From Dicyema japonicum (taxonomy: Eukaryota; Dicyemida; Rhombozoa; Dicyemidae): a stretch of 64,000 nucleotides of DNA. The position numbers and the translations under genes are program-made. The DNA lies in the NCBI GenBank assembly GCA_011109175.1, contig RDEW01000061.1, forward strand, positions 64,244 through 128,243, given 5' to 3'. A model generated the notes under the pieces. That model had not been told where the DNA came from and searched no databases. It saw nothing but the letters and a program-made list of their open reading frames with translations. This document shows positions 24,655 to 35,999 of the stretch, in pieces (position 1 is the stretch's first letter; the number at the start of each line of letters is the position of its first letter).

Positions 24655-25560
24655 AAATTGCCATATTAAGGTATGACTAAGCTAAGATGAGGCCAAAACG
24701 TTCCATAGTTTTGATAGGAGCTCAAAGGAAGGTAATTGGACCGAAATATCTTTGATCACAAGGATCTTCGTTTGGTCTGAAAATGGGGTTAATGATCGAC
24801 CACTTCCACACGAAGGATAACAATAGTATCAAGAGATACATTGAAAATACTAGTAAGTTCTCTTATTCAACAAAAACCAAAATTTTTTAAACGTAAATTG
24901 CAAAATCGTCAGGACCCAAGAGGGTTGATTATCAGGCATTATTAATCCGCTCAACGACAGTTGAGGTTATATTTTTTAGGGAATTGGATGACGGCGGAAT
25001 CTTGATTCTGAATTTACAGGCACATGGGTCTTGTTCATCTTCATATGTTTGAAATTAGGTAACCACTTTGTTCTTTGAATGACTGGTCTGTTTTAGGTTG
25101 TTTTAACTGGATCCGTGAGATGGATAGAACTTAGTTAGGGAAAAAACAATAACTTTAAATGCTCTTCAAAATTTGGAAACGTTGATATGTGGTTTAATTT
25201 GGAGGTGAACTCCTTCCAATTGATCTCTTTATAATTAGCAATGAAAGTGGAGATTTCCCCTTTACTAAATGCAATTTCATGGATGAGAAATTGTCCAAAG
25301 GTCTTGCGTTTTTAAAGGGGCATCTTTCCATTATTAATTGAATGATTTGAGTGTTAAAGAAAGACTTAAATCGGTAAATGGATATCCTCAGAATATATTT
25401 TCGGTCAGAGCTGATTAGACAAAAATTGAAGAATTTGACCGCTGTCGATTTGATTTGAAAAAGGAGTGGAGATTCTCTTTGGTCTCGTGGAGGTTCCAGT
25501 TCAGAAATAATATGAAGGACTTTTGATAGGAATAGGAAGAAATTAACCATATAGGAGTGT
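24655..25560 (-). mobile_element. Jockey-like LINE fragment H2
   Basis: Minus-strand frames show GPDDFAIYV (near 24915), FVWKWSIINPIFRPNED (near 24780) and a linker region upstream. These fit the start of a Jockey/CR1 RT (GPDxI...WK...TPIxKxG). The catalytic palm is not present. Stops in every frame. Confidence 0.6.
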
Positions 25561-26156
25561 TCATTGAGAATCAGAGTTTAAAATAATTCCAGTGGATAGG
25601 ATTGAGGAGGTAGCTTTTGAAGCAGTCGCAATGCGAAAAATGTAAAAATTCAACTATCATGGAAGAAATGTTATGAAATTAACTGAGATGAAAACCAATC
25701 CATTTTTGCGTCCTGTGTATAGTAAGGTATGGTCAGTCTCCGAGGTGTTGATGAAAAAGAAAAAAATGTAAAGATTCTTTAAGCAGCAATCCACAGTAAC
25801 GATCCACATGAATACAAGAATAATTACGACAGGAGTGGTCAATCTTGAAAGTAAGAGTCATATTTCTTGAGTAAGAGTGATAAATATGTTATGAATTCTT
25901 CAAACATGGGAGCGATTCAGTTGCAGAATTTTAAGATCTACATATGAGTCCGCGTTTTCTTCAAAATCTCCAGAAAGAGCGAGGGATCTATAAGTACCTC
26001 AGGGTCAGCCATAAAGCGACCATGAAAAAGTCTTATCGTTTCTGTTTAAGAAATAAAGTCAACTCTTCTCCACGAGGAGGATTCTGATGATATATTTAAG
26101 ACATGATTAAATAAAGGAAATTTTAAAGCTGTTATAAAATTATTAAATCATGGATA
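25561..26156. other. unassigned intergenic, possible LINE remnant
   Basis: Minus-strand short frames (for example 25657-25842) could be the endonuclease part of the neighbouring LINE, but no catalytic motif is visible. No host gene recognised. Confidence 0.35.
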
Positions 26157-27311
26157 TTAGTTCCAGTCAACAGTGAGCTTAAAAAAGGCGAAAGGATAAT
26201 ATTCAGCTTGTCCAGGAAGTCTTAGTTGATAATCATCAATCTTTTCATTTTTGACAAAGTTATAGTCGAGCGAGGAATACAAATCAAAGAGAAGATTTTT
26301 GAGTTTGTTGGCATTTTTGTATGAAGGATGGAGAACAGTAATGAGAAATGGATTAGTTATGCCGTATCTAATAACAGAATAATAATACCTGAGGACTGAC
26401 TCAACAAATGTACGTAGTATTTTAATGTGAAGAAGAGCAGAAAATGACTCCTGATAATTTATTCTGAGCCAATTATTAAATGGTCTCTATTGGTTATGCT
26501 CAATACTAACTTGAAGAGTAGTTAGTCTGTTTTGAAGAGCAATGGTGTTAGACCGAAATGCTTCTGCTTCCTCCTTGCTGTACTCGAAATCCCGAACATG
26601 AAATTTTTGTATTCTGCATTGAGATTTGAAGTCATCCACGACTGTTCTGAATAGAGTAACCGAGTAGAGTATGTAGTCGTCCTCCTCAGCAATCACTCTG
26701 GTGGAGTCTGGTACAATCATGTCTGTGAGTGTAGAGTATGAATTGGTCCACTGTCCAGAGTTGTTTTTATTTACAACCACCAACAAAGTAACCAAGTACT
26801 CGGAATTCAATACGAAGTCACTCTCATTGACCACATCGTACAAAGACCTTGAAAGCAATCCTGCAGTCGCCCGTCTCTTTGACTCTTCTACTGCTCCTTT
26901 TACTTTGTTGTACTCTCCTGCACGTCCTTTTAATTCCCCTTCCATCCCCAATACTTCCTTCTCAAGTAAGTCTCTCATCTCACGGACACACAGTCTTGCT
27001 GGATATTTTGCCTGATTCCATCCAAAATCTGAGACTGTTCCTTCAGTCTCTCCGCCCATCAAATCAACTAACCTCCTCACCAAACTAATAATTATAACAT
27101 TTTTACTTCTCACATTGAACATCAACTCTCCCCAGTTCATCACTCACTTGCATTAATTCATCCAAACTCCCAAACTAAAATCAAAACTGGTTCATACCTT
27201 CAAATTTGGCATTTCAAGTTTATGCACGGAAGACAATTTTCCTACTTTTGACTTTTGTTCAACAAATGTATTCTCATCCAAAGGCACTGATATAATCCAG
27301 TATTCGGACAT
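26157..27311 (-). CDS. ATP6V1C: V-type proton ATPase subunit C
   Basis: Peripheral-stalk subunit that clamps V1 to V0 and whose release disassembles the proton pump (family knowledge). Five exons with introns of 23, 22, 24 and 21 nt; 354 aa, exonic length divisible by three. N-terminus MSEYWIISVPL and LGSLDEL-type residues match MTEFWLISAP of the family; later NQAKYPARLCVREMRDL, GLLSRSLYDVV, DFVLNSEYLVTLLVVV, VTLFRTVVDDFKSQCR and VRDFEYSKEEAE are close to the animal protein. The last exons give HIKILRTFVESVLRYG and end PGQAEYYPFAFFKLTVDWN. Complete and apparently functional; slightly shorter than the ~382-aa human subunit. Confidence 0.95.
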
Positions 27312-27499
27312 TAACACAAATATTAGTGGTTTGATTTAAATGCTTTAAATATACTTTATATAGAAAATTTTAATTTTTATATTTGAAACTTTATAATATC
27401 TATGGGTTAATAGTTTTATTCATAATATCAAATGGCTATTTACTTCAAGTACTGAACTGTACTTCTCTCAAGTACTGAACTGTCAGTCCGAATTGGGAG

Positions 27500-28435
27500 A
27501 ACTCTATCTCGACCATTCAAAACTACAATCGGCACTCCTCAGGGAGACTCCCTCTCCCCCTTACTATTTGTGATATATCTCGAAGCTGCACTAAAGGATC
27601 TAAGAACTTGCTATGAAGGAAAAATAAACGAAGTCGTATACGCGGATGATGTGGATTTTATATCCGAGGATACAGAAGCTCTCACACATCTGCTGGAAAA
27701 TGCACCGGACAAACTGGGGGAATGGTTCCTCATGGTTAACCGGGCCAAAACGGAAATCACGGAAATCAAAAGAATGGACAACATCCTTAGTGAACGTTGG
27801 CGACATGTTAATAAGCTTGGATCCCTACTGGGGGACACAGAAGACATCATCAAAAGGAAAACACTTGCAGGAGTAGCAATGCGAAAACTCAAAAAGGGAT
27901 GGCTGAAAGGACTAGATGTCAATCTGCGGATACGCATGTACAATGCATTTGTGAAACCGATACTGACATACAATGCTGGTACTTGGGCCTGTACAGGTGC
28001 GGAATCAATGGCTCTCGATGGGTTCTACAGAAAACAGCTTAGAGTATTATTTGACATGCAGTGGCCAGCCAGAATCTCGAATACCGGTATTTACAAAAAA
28101 TGCAAGAGTAGGCCTCTAAGCCTGGAAATCACTGACGCCCGGTGGAGACTGTTTGGTCACGTACTACGCATGGATCTTGCTGCCCCGGCTAATGTGGCGA
28201 TGGAGGACCATTTCATGTTCGAGGGCAAATGCTTCCGTGGCAGACCAAGGATGACCCTACCTATCAGGCTGCACAAAGACCTCCAAAGGATGAAGAAATG
28301 CCTAAAGACGGGAGACGATCTGGACATGCTGAGATTGACTGCGTGTAACCGTGGAGGATGGAAGAGGCTAACTAATAACATTGTTTCTTGTATTGCACAT
28401 GCTTTGCTATAACTATTATGGCAAGGCGATAAGTG
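27500..28435 (+). mobile_element. LINE group B copy B2, open 3' half
   Basis: Plus strand. Begins at the same point as B1 (just before IGTPQGDSLSPLLF) and stays open for 280 aa from 27570 to 28412: VVYADDVDFISEDTEAL, EIKRMDNIL, LGSLLGDTEDIIKRKTLA, RIRMYNAFVKPILTYNAGTW, RWRLFGHVLRM, CFRGRPRMTLP, and IVSCIAHALL-stop. The conserved YADD is intact but fingers and endonuclease are missing, so it cannot act alone. After the stop come GCTATAACTATTATGGC and a short TAATAATAAA tail. A SINE that shares this tail lies about 55 bp downstream. Confidence 0.93.
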
Positions 28436-28484
28436 CTGTAATAATAAATGGCTATTTTTGGTCGAAACATTTTACAATGTGATA

Positions 28485-28808
28485 GTTAGCCGGGTGGCTT
28501 AGTGGTTAGGTGTCGGGCTTAAGTGGCTTAGGCTACGGGTTCGAATCTCGCTGCTGTTCACCTGGTGCAAGGTTCCACGCATCTACGATGCAGAAATGGT
28601 TTGACGAGTGACGCCGTCATCAGTGAATACTCACTGCGGAACTGGGTTGTCTAGAAAGGACACTCACACAAGAAAAAAAAAGTGAAGATCATTCCTTGGT
28701 TCTACGATTAGTTAAAATTAACTGTTCTTTACTTAAATAAGGTGTGTGTCCTGCCTATGCGGAGCTATAAAATACTATGGCTCTCGTGAAAAGGCTTTAT
28801 CATTATTA
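28485..28808 (+). mobile_element. tRNA-derived SINE, copy S1
   Basis: The head has an RNA polymerase III A box (TGGCTTAGTGGTTAGG, 28495-28510) and B box (GGGTTCGAATCTC, 28538-28550). A body of about 200 bp follows (ACGCATCTACGATGC, GTGAATACTCACTGCGGAAC). The 3' end (ATGCGGAGCTATAA...TATGGCTCTCGTGAAAAGGC, then TTATCATTATTA) copies the 3' end of LINE group B. Imperfect flanking repeats (ATGTGATAGTTAGC / ATGTTATAGTTAAC) look like a target-site duplication. Confidence 0.88.
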
Positions 28809-29275
28809 ATGTTATAGTTAACTTTTTGATTATTATTAGCAATATACATAGAATTATGCTAAATATCACCCTATAAGTGCAGTTTCTGACAGATGATCCT
28901 CCAAGTTTGTTCAATTTCTTGCTGGAGAAGATTCGAACCTGGATTCCTTGTCTGTCCGACATTTTCTGTATAGAACTTCAGGTTCCTGCCCACCATATTT
29001 TACATAATCAAAAGGAGAGAGAGATTGGCTTTCATCCATCATGAAGAAAGTAGACATTTAATACAATAGAGAGACGTCATGCATCAACCTACTGACCATC
29101 AACCACTAGGATAACCGGTCATTCAGCTAATTTTTTGCTAAATTTATATAATGATAAATTTGTTACCGCTTGTGAACATCTGTTATATAATTAATATTTT
29201 ATAATAAATGTTTGTTAAATTTTTATGTTGTCAAACCGATCACGATAAGATAATAAAATTTCAAATCAAAATTTA
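28809..29275. other. intergenic, nothing supported
   Basis: AT-rich upstream region of the claudin-like gene; no element recognised. Confidence 0.45.
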
Positions 29276-30035
29276 ATGTTTGTTCAAAAAAGACTTCCGA
29301 TAATATTAGTAGGATTGAGCTTCATCATTAATCTAATTGCTGCATTCACTCCTGCCTGGATTGAAAATTCTTTTCCTGGTAAAACAGGATTTGTGAGAAT
29401 TGGCTTGTGGCAAATTTGCTTCAAAAAATATTCTCACTTAGACAATGATATTTATGATGGATGTTATTCTACGACAAATTCTGGAGAAGATGTAATCACA
29501 TCATTTCTGCTAGGTAATACTGCATTTTTAGCATAATCTGTTATTGATTTAATCATTAGATTGGTTCTACATTGCCCAATGGACAGTAATAATGTCTCTT
29601 ATGCTACAGACACTTTCAATAATCGCGACGCTTTCTAGTGGAAACAAAAAGTGCATTATTTTAACAATTTTATCTTTTGGGGGTAAATTTGTGTGTAGTT
29701 TAGTTGTATCAATATTGTCAGTAATTATTTCATTTATTCAGTATTTTTCAAAAAATAAGCTTCCCGGTTATCAATGGAATCATATTTCATGGTCATTTAT
29801 ACTTTTACTTATCTCTGGCCTACTTTATGTTATTTCTGTTGGAATAATTGCCTGGGAATTCAAACAATCAATTATAAACAGTGACAGAAATATATCTCCA
29901 TGTATAAATAACACTTCAATACCACGTGTACTTTCGTATGAGATGACTGACGATGTATATATTCCTCCAAGATCAGACTCAAAAAAATATTTCGGGAATT
30001 TTCGTCGTTACATTTATTCTGATACATTTAAGTAA
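29276..30035 (+). CDS. claudin/PMP22-superfamily four-pass membrane protein
   Basis: Two exons separated by a 46-nt intron (29514-29559), twice the usual size here; a split into two smaller introns would leave a stop. Product 237 aa. Four hydrophobic segments: LPIILVGLSFIINLIAAF, a second after DWFYIAQW (VIMSLMLQTLSIIATL), a third and a fourth (SFILLLISGLLYVISVG). The first extracellular loop has the superfamily signature: TPAW, GLWQIC and a second Cys (DGCYS). The C-terminus is cytoplasmic and polar. Claudins form paracellular junctions, but related proteins do other work, so only the superfamily is called. Confidence 0.85.
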
Positions 30036-30074
30036 TGTTGCCTGTTTATTATTTTTTAACATTTAAATTTCTGC

Positions 30075-30190
30075 CAACATAATTAACGCGGCGCCTCTCA
30101 CAATAGTAATAGAGATCAACTGGAAAAACCACTAGGTTTCACGGATGTAATGGCTTTTGGCTGTGGCCAGACATCCCAGTTTTTTTAAAA
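30075..30190 (-). mobile_element. LINE group A 3'-end scrap
   Basis: About 110 bp matching the terminal part of group A copies (antisense of GCGCCTCTCACAATAG and GAGATCAACTGGA), just downstream of the claudin-like gene. Confidence 0.7.
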
Positions 30191-30348
30191 AAGAAAATTG
30201 AGATTAATTAAATAAATCTTATGGAAATAAAAAAATTCTGAAAAGTTTAAAAAAAATATTGCACATTTGTTAAATTAAAAACTCATATCAAATATTCGAT
30301 AAATTGATTTGAACATGAATAATTTATAAAAATTTAAAATATGCAAAA

Positions 30349-30581
30349 TTGCCATCCATCCAAAGTGGACCCGCCGACATTATCGACGTTGCGTTGCCTC
30401 TCACGACTGCAACAGAGATCAACTGGAGTAGCCACCGGGTCTCACGTGCGTCGTGGCTTTTTAGTGTAGCTAAGCGTCCAAGTTTCTTTAGGAAGCGAAG
30501 CGATTTTCCACTTATTCCTCCAGTTGTCTCGACCACTATCGGATAAAACGCGAATCGGTCGCGTAGCGATGCAAAATACAA
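30349..30581 (-). mobile_element. LINE group A 3'-end fragment A7
   Basis: Minus-strand open frame RDRFAFYPIVVETTGGI, RFLKKLGRLATLKSHDARE, LISVAVVRGNATSIMSAG: the last ~80 residues of the group A protein. Over 90% identical by eye to the end of A4 (14749-14960), so both come from a recent common source. Confidence 0.85.
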
Positions 30582-30772
30582 TTAAATCGGCTGACATGCA
30601 GCACATCAAAGTTTAGCAGCCTCTGAGAAAGTGAGAGTCTAGAATGACACGATGACTCATTTGGCTTGTGATCACGAGGGGTAGCTCCCATGCGTGCTCA
30701 GACTAGAGGCCACGATGGAGCCCCTGTCCTAAAAATTGACTTTTAACTGCTTTGTTATTAATTTTTAATAAA

Positions 30773-31103
30773 TATGGAAGTGGCATATTGGTTAGGTGTC
30801 GGGCTAAAGTGACTTTGGTTACGGGTTCGATTCTCGCTGCTGTTCACCTGGTGGAAGGTTCCACGCATCTATGATGCTAAAAGGGATTGACGAGTGACGC
30901 ATCATCAGTGGATACTCACTGCGGAACTGGATTGTCTAGAAAGGACCCACACACAAGAAAAAGAAAAAAAAGAAGTGAAGATCATTCTTTGGTTTACGAT
31001 TAGTTAGAATTAACTGTTCTTTAGTTAAATAAAGAGTGTGTCCTGCCTATGCGGAGCTATAAATATTATGGCTCTCGTGAAAAGGCTGTTATTATTATTA
31101 TTG
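30773..31103 (+). mobile_element. tRNA-derived SINE, copy S2
   Basis: Full-length relative of S1: A-box region GGTTAGGTGTCGGGC, B box GGGTTCGATTCTC, shared body (ACGCATCTATGATGC, GATACTCACTGCGGAAC), and the same LINE-B-like 3' end (ATGCGGAGCTATAAATATTATGGC) with a TTATTATTATTATTGG tail. About 85% identical to S1 by eye. Confidence 0.88.
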
Positions 31104-31519
31104 GTTGGTATTAAATCGTTTATAAACAATTATTTTGGTATGAAACTCTAAAATAATTGTTTTTAAACTTACCCGGCATTCGTTAGATTGCACCACCCGG
31201 CTTATATTCGATTATTAACGATTACAAATTTTAAATAAAATATTTGTATAGGTGACCAAATAATCTATGACTGCATCAGAAGTGAAACGTTTAAAAATCG
31301 GATAATTACAGGAACCATATAAATATTATAGATTAGTAGCTGACTAGATAGAACAAGTCATTATTAATCGATTTTATTGATGCAGCTGTCTGCATTTAAA
31401 TTGATTTCCATTTAATAATTTATAAATATATTTTGTTAATTTATTATGTTATTTTATATTAAACATTTATAAATAGGTTATCTTGCAATAAATAATTTTC
31501 ATATTTGATAAGTATAATC
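31104..31519. other. intergenic, nothing supported
   Basis: AT-rich upstream region of the synaptogyrin gene. Confidence 0.45.
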
Positions 31520-32088
31520 ATGACTTCGTACGACAATTTATCGGAGTTTGCAGAATTTGCGTTACAACCTTTATTCTTTACTAGAACTGTAGTTGGAGTA
31601 ATACTTTTTAATATAATTTAGTTTTGCTCATTTGTAATCATGTGTCTTATCTCAAATAGCGGTTTTGATGAAGGAACCTGTATTTTCAATAAAACCAAAG
31701 TCTGTGGCTTTGCACTTTTTGTGAGCATCTTCACAGTCATTTCAGAAACTGTATTTATGGTAATCGACATTAAAACTTCGGATCCAGCTAGTTTAATGGA
31801 GAAAAAATCCATAAATGCTTCAGATTTGATTGTTCACTGTATTTTTTAAAATATATTTAAGTGATATTAACTTTATTCTGGTTTATTGCTGCTTTGTACC
31901 TCACTTATACTTGGCCTCCAGATTTCGGTCTTTCATTTCGTAGAAAAATTGACGGGAATAGTATTCTAATATTATCAACTGCCTTATTTTTCTTTGTGTA
32001 TAAGAGTTTACTTATTATAGGCACTTTTGACTTATTTTGCTCACAAAATACGCAAGAGTTCAATAAACCAGGAATACCAAGTAACTGA
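31520..32088 (+). CDS. SYNGR: synaptogyrin-like MARVEL protein
   Basis: Four-pass vesicle membrane protein of the synaptogyrin/synaptophysin family. Three exons with 24-nt and 23-nt introns; 173 aa, divisible by three. N-terminus LQPLFFTRTVVG, then FCSFVIMCLI, the lumenal CIFNKTKVCGFALFVSIF (synaptogyrin: CxYNxxxxACGFGxAVG), FMVIDIKTSDPASLMEKK, and the third-fourth membrane region ASDLIVHLILTLFWFIAALYL (family: SDxGxSALWxFLWFVGFxxL). Dicyemids lack a nervous system, so a general secretory or endosomal role is likely (inference). Confidence 0.9.
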
Positions 32089-32254
32089 TGACAATGGAAT
32101 GTTTCCGGATCATTCCATAAATTATTGATATAATTAGTTAATTCAGCACTTTAAAAATGATATCTGATTTTAGTTTTTTAAAAACTTTTAAATATTCATA
32201 GACATTTATGTATTTTATGTATTTAAACGAAATTTAATTTGTCCGTACTATTGA

Positions 32255-32411
32255 TCTTCGTGGAAGACGACTACGAGAGTGGAGGATCTGGATGGACTAC
32301 GTAAGCTTGCTTATGACAGGGAGAAGTTGAGGAAGATGATTTTGTTACAAGTTTCTCGAATTGCACATGCTTCATAATTACCATGGACGGACGAGAGTAC
32401 ATAATAATATT
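32255..32411 (+). mobile_element. LINE group B 3'-end fragment B5
   Basis: Plus-strand frame EDLDGLRKLAYDREKLRKM, VSRIAHAS-stop matches the group B C-terminus, followed by a variant tail hairpin and ACATAATAATATTG. It abuts the 3' end of the group A copy on the other strand. Confidence 0.75.
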
Positions 32412-35400
32412 GATCCTCGTTGATGCAGCGCTGCTTTTCACGATAGAAATAGAGATTAACTTGAAAAACCATTGGATTTTACAAACTACGAGTGTAGTCA
32501 GATATCCCAAGCTTATGAGGAAAGACAAAGGGTTCCAGTTTACTTGACAATAATTGCACGGGACTGGTCGAAAAGCCCGTGATATTTCTTCCATTAAATT
32601 TCTCCATTTTTTACCGTGTTACTGTGTTCCCGATGATGTTGATAGGAGAACGAAAGTCGATACAGGTGACATCTTTTTACAAAAAACATTGTAAATTCGT
32701 ATAAGTAGCTATTTTTATACCAACTTAATAATCATCACAGTGATGAGAATGAAATGGTATTGGTCTCCGAGTGATTCGTATTTACGGATCTTCTTGACCT
32801 CCGCCTGGTCGGCTGCGTAGCCGTCAGCGATCTGGCCCCTGAGAAGGTGTCCACACACGTTGCGTTCCAGATGAGTGATTTTCCATGGGAGTATGGGAAT
32901 AACGTCATGCCATCCGGCGTTTTTCCGTCGCCTCTGTCTAACCCCAAAAGTTCCAAATGGGCCGAAAATCCCGCGGCCTTAAGGGGACGAAAAATGATAT
33001 CATTGAAAGCTGCGTGACGTGGGGCTTGACCAGCACTTCGTCGGCAAGAGAGTGGATGTAAGCCTTTCGTATCAACGTATTCGCCGGAACGGCATTTGTG
33101 TCTCTGCCATATGCCCAGTCCTAGGCGCAGTGCCACCCCGATCCTTAGGCTGTTTTCGTCAGGAGGATCCCCAGATGTGGGCACGGTAGGGTTTCGAGCC
33201 AGACTCCATTTCTGCGATGTGCGGACGACTTAATGCTTGCTAGTCGGTGTTAATGCTTGCTAGTTGGTTGGCGCTTGTCTTCGCGGTTTCCAGAGTGCTC
33301 ATACATGCAATTGAGTCCCAACTCTTCTGGCAAGCAAAGTTCGACGGGAATTCCAAGCCCAACTCTCCCCACAACTTGCAAACTCTATCAAGCTCCGAGT
33401 CCAAGGTATGTCCGGTTGCGTTACGTAGGACTGCTTGGACCAAGCGACTGCAGCTCGCAAGGGATGAAAAGTAGGCAGGCAGGACGGCCTCAAGGGGGAT
33501 CTTAACCCAATGCCCCCATTTCTCGCAGGTAGTTTGCACTTTGTCCGTCCAGATCATCGAATTTGACATTCAGTATTGACTCCGCCGAGCGTCTCAGAGT
33601 CCCATCAGCCGACAATAGTGCTCTCCGGTGTTCAAAACATAGTGAACATCTCAAATGTACATCATCTTCGACAAGGAATTACATTTCTTGAACAAGAAGA
33701 AAGACACGTGTGGATTGAAAGATGATACTCTCTTTGTAAAGGCTTCAACTTCATTATCCTTACTGGTAAGGCAGTTTTCAAGCTCGTCGTTTCCGAGAGG
33801 GCAGCCGAAGAAGTGTGCCTTGTCCAAGGAGGATATGCTGAAACCTGAAAGTAGGGATCTGAATTCTTTGCAGGCAGTAGAAAAGCTTGGAGATGAGCAA
33901 GAAATATCGATCAGTTCCGATTTCATAACATTGACACATAAACCCAATTCGTTTAGAGCTGGAATGGTTGAAGAAATATCCTGATATACAGTCTTTTATG
34001 GGCCAGCTATTGTGGCGTCGTTTAAGTACCACAGGTTGAGTTCGCTGTTTATGTTTCTTGCCACTGTGTCAATTGTCATTGCAAAAAGCAAAGGCCCTAG
34101 AGGGTCTCCCTGCTGAACGCCTGTGCGTAAATAAACGATATCGCTTCCGTAAACTAAGGCTGAGTCCGTCCCATATGATAAGTGTACTAGTCGGCCAATC
34201 TCTGGAGCTTTCTTCCAACAGGTTTCCAAAATACAGTCTCTCCTCAGCGAGTTGAAGGCATTTGATATATCAAGCTTCAGGCCTAGCCTTTTGGTCTGTG
34301 AATTATTGTTGTTGAAGTAACTCCTCACGGCGTGAACTGCTGCCTCGCAACCACCGGTCACTCCCACCTCAAGTTGAGTCGGGAACTGCTCTTCAGCAAT
34401 ATTGTGAGAGACTCAGGGCAGCGATTTTAGCAGCAAGCCTTCGAAAGTATGTACCGATCGCAATTGGGCGGACACCTCTACTCCTTTTCGGAATGCCAAT
34501 AGATGTCCACAAAAAAGAAGATCTCTAGCAAATTTTGGAATATCACCATTAACTATTCGAGTGAGTAGCAAGGTGATAGACGTTAACAAAGCACGGCCGG
34601 CTTCAGCAGTAGCTTCGGAGGTTAAGTCCTTTACATGGCTTGGGCGCAGTCCGTCCAGACCTCCGCAGCTACTGGGAGCAAAAGACTTTATTCCACACAC
34701 TACTTCAAATTCCGTGGGAGTAAATGCCGGGAGGTCTTCTGGCATTGTCAAGTTCCGCTGGTTCGGTGGTGGAGCAGGGTGCTTCCTTCTCAGTAACTCC
34801 AAGACTTCTCGGCACGGCTTCAACAGTGATTCGTCACAAGACACTACTCTTACAGCTGCGCAAACGTCCCTTCCATCAGTTTTCGGTTCACTCTCTCTTG
34901 AAATGTTTTAGAATCTTCCTGTTTACACCCAGCTTCTGTAGACAACTGTTTACGCCGAAGTACTTGCTCAGGCTCGATTCCTGAGTCTTGCTGCGTTGAA
35001 GTGGCCAAAAAGGCAGAAGTATTCTTCTTTATTTTTGAGGCCAGTGATCCGTCGCAAGCTTGCTCTGAGGCAGAAATTCATAGGGTCATAGGTGCAAAGC
35101 TCAGTAGACGTATCCAAGAGGCCTGGTCGCTGGTACTGATGGCTTTATAAATTAATGACGTGAGGCATTCAGCAGCGGGAATTCGAGCGGCCTTTGGTAT
35201 CCTCAGTGGAATCCGTCTACCTTTCCGACTCTCCGGTAGGCGTAGCAAAAGGTTCGATTTGTCCAGAATAAGAATAAGAGGGATGACTGAATTCAGCCGG
35301 ATGACGGCACCGAGCGGGGTCGGCATCCATACAGTATGCGCAGTCCCATTTGTAAAGAGATCTCGCAGCCAATTTCGATATTCGGACACATCCGAGGTGG

Positions 35401-35640
35401 AAAAATCTCCCGCAAGATGTGCAATTCAACCTGTACTTCCTCGCGTTGCAACATCCACAAGACACGCACTGCTCTTCTATCTCGCAAGAAAAAGTAGTAT
35501 TTTTTCGAATGTAACGTGATCCATAGATGAACAGTGAACAAAGTCAGACTTGGCCTGATTAGTTTTCTGCATGTTCTTTTCTGATTTTCCTTTCTTTTGA
35601 AATGTTGGACGCACTTTTTTTCACCCCATTGCTGTGGAGA
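32412..35640 (-). mobile_element. LINE group A copy A8 with PHD finger
   Basis: Minus strand, nearly full length but frameshifted. From 35465: PHD finger C-x2-C, C-x2-C, H-x2-C, C-x2-C (CGCC, CTSC, HLGC, CAYC); linker with CLTSLIYKAISTSDQASWIRL; RT from SCGGLDGLRPSHVKDL through LGLKLDISNAFNSLRRD, VQQGDPLGPLLFAM and LWYLNDATIAGP; a thumb region (33240-33569); CCHC zinc finger (KCRSG...KGLHPLSCRRSAG) and endonuclease core (TPDGMTLFPYSHGKSLIW, NATCVDTFS), ending near 32412. The RT box reads YLND, with the first catalytic Asp changed to Asn, and the nuclease WDxTCVD Asp is also Asn (WNATCVD). Confidence 0.92.
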
Positions 35641-35999
35641 CAACTAGAACCGTGGGAGCGAAGACGGATGCTTTTCTCTCCAGCATTGGAAGCAAATTCG
35701 CCTTAGAAATGTGTGAGCCACAAGAGGGGCTCTGGTTGAGGCAGAGGCTCTTAATGGCGATTATCAAAGGCCTTCGCCATTCTGTAGTCCTAATTATTTA
35801 TAATTTTAAAAATAAATTCTCTCTTTAAAAAAAAACTTAATAATCTGTACTGAAAAAACAAGAAAAACAAAAAAAATAATTTTTAATGAAAAGTTTCTGC
35901 TTTTTGAATTTTTGTTAAATCAAATTGGATCTCTATTGAGAGTTTTGAAATCGATAAAACAATGAATTTTAAAATATAAAATTTTAATTAAAAAGCAAG

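Noticed and set aside
27570-28412. Functional host gene of 280 aa
   Set aside because: It is the open 3' half of a LINE group B copy, with YADD and the LINE 3' tail.
28485-28560. A true tRNA gene
   Set aside because: A and B boxes are present, but the sequence continues into a SINE body, recurs at 30773, and the cloverleaf with acceptor stem is not clean.
29514-29559. Two introns of 18 and 20 nt with an 8-nt exon
   Set aside because: The 8-nt exon would introduce an in-frame TAA; a single 46-nt intron restores DWFYIAQW.
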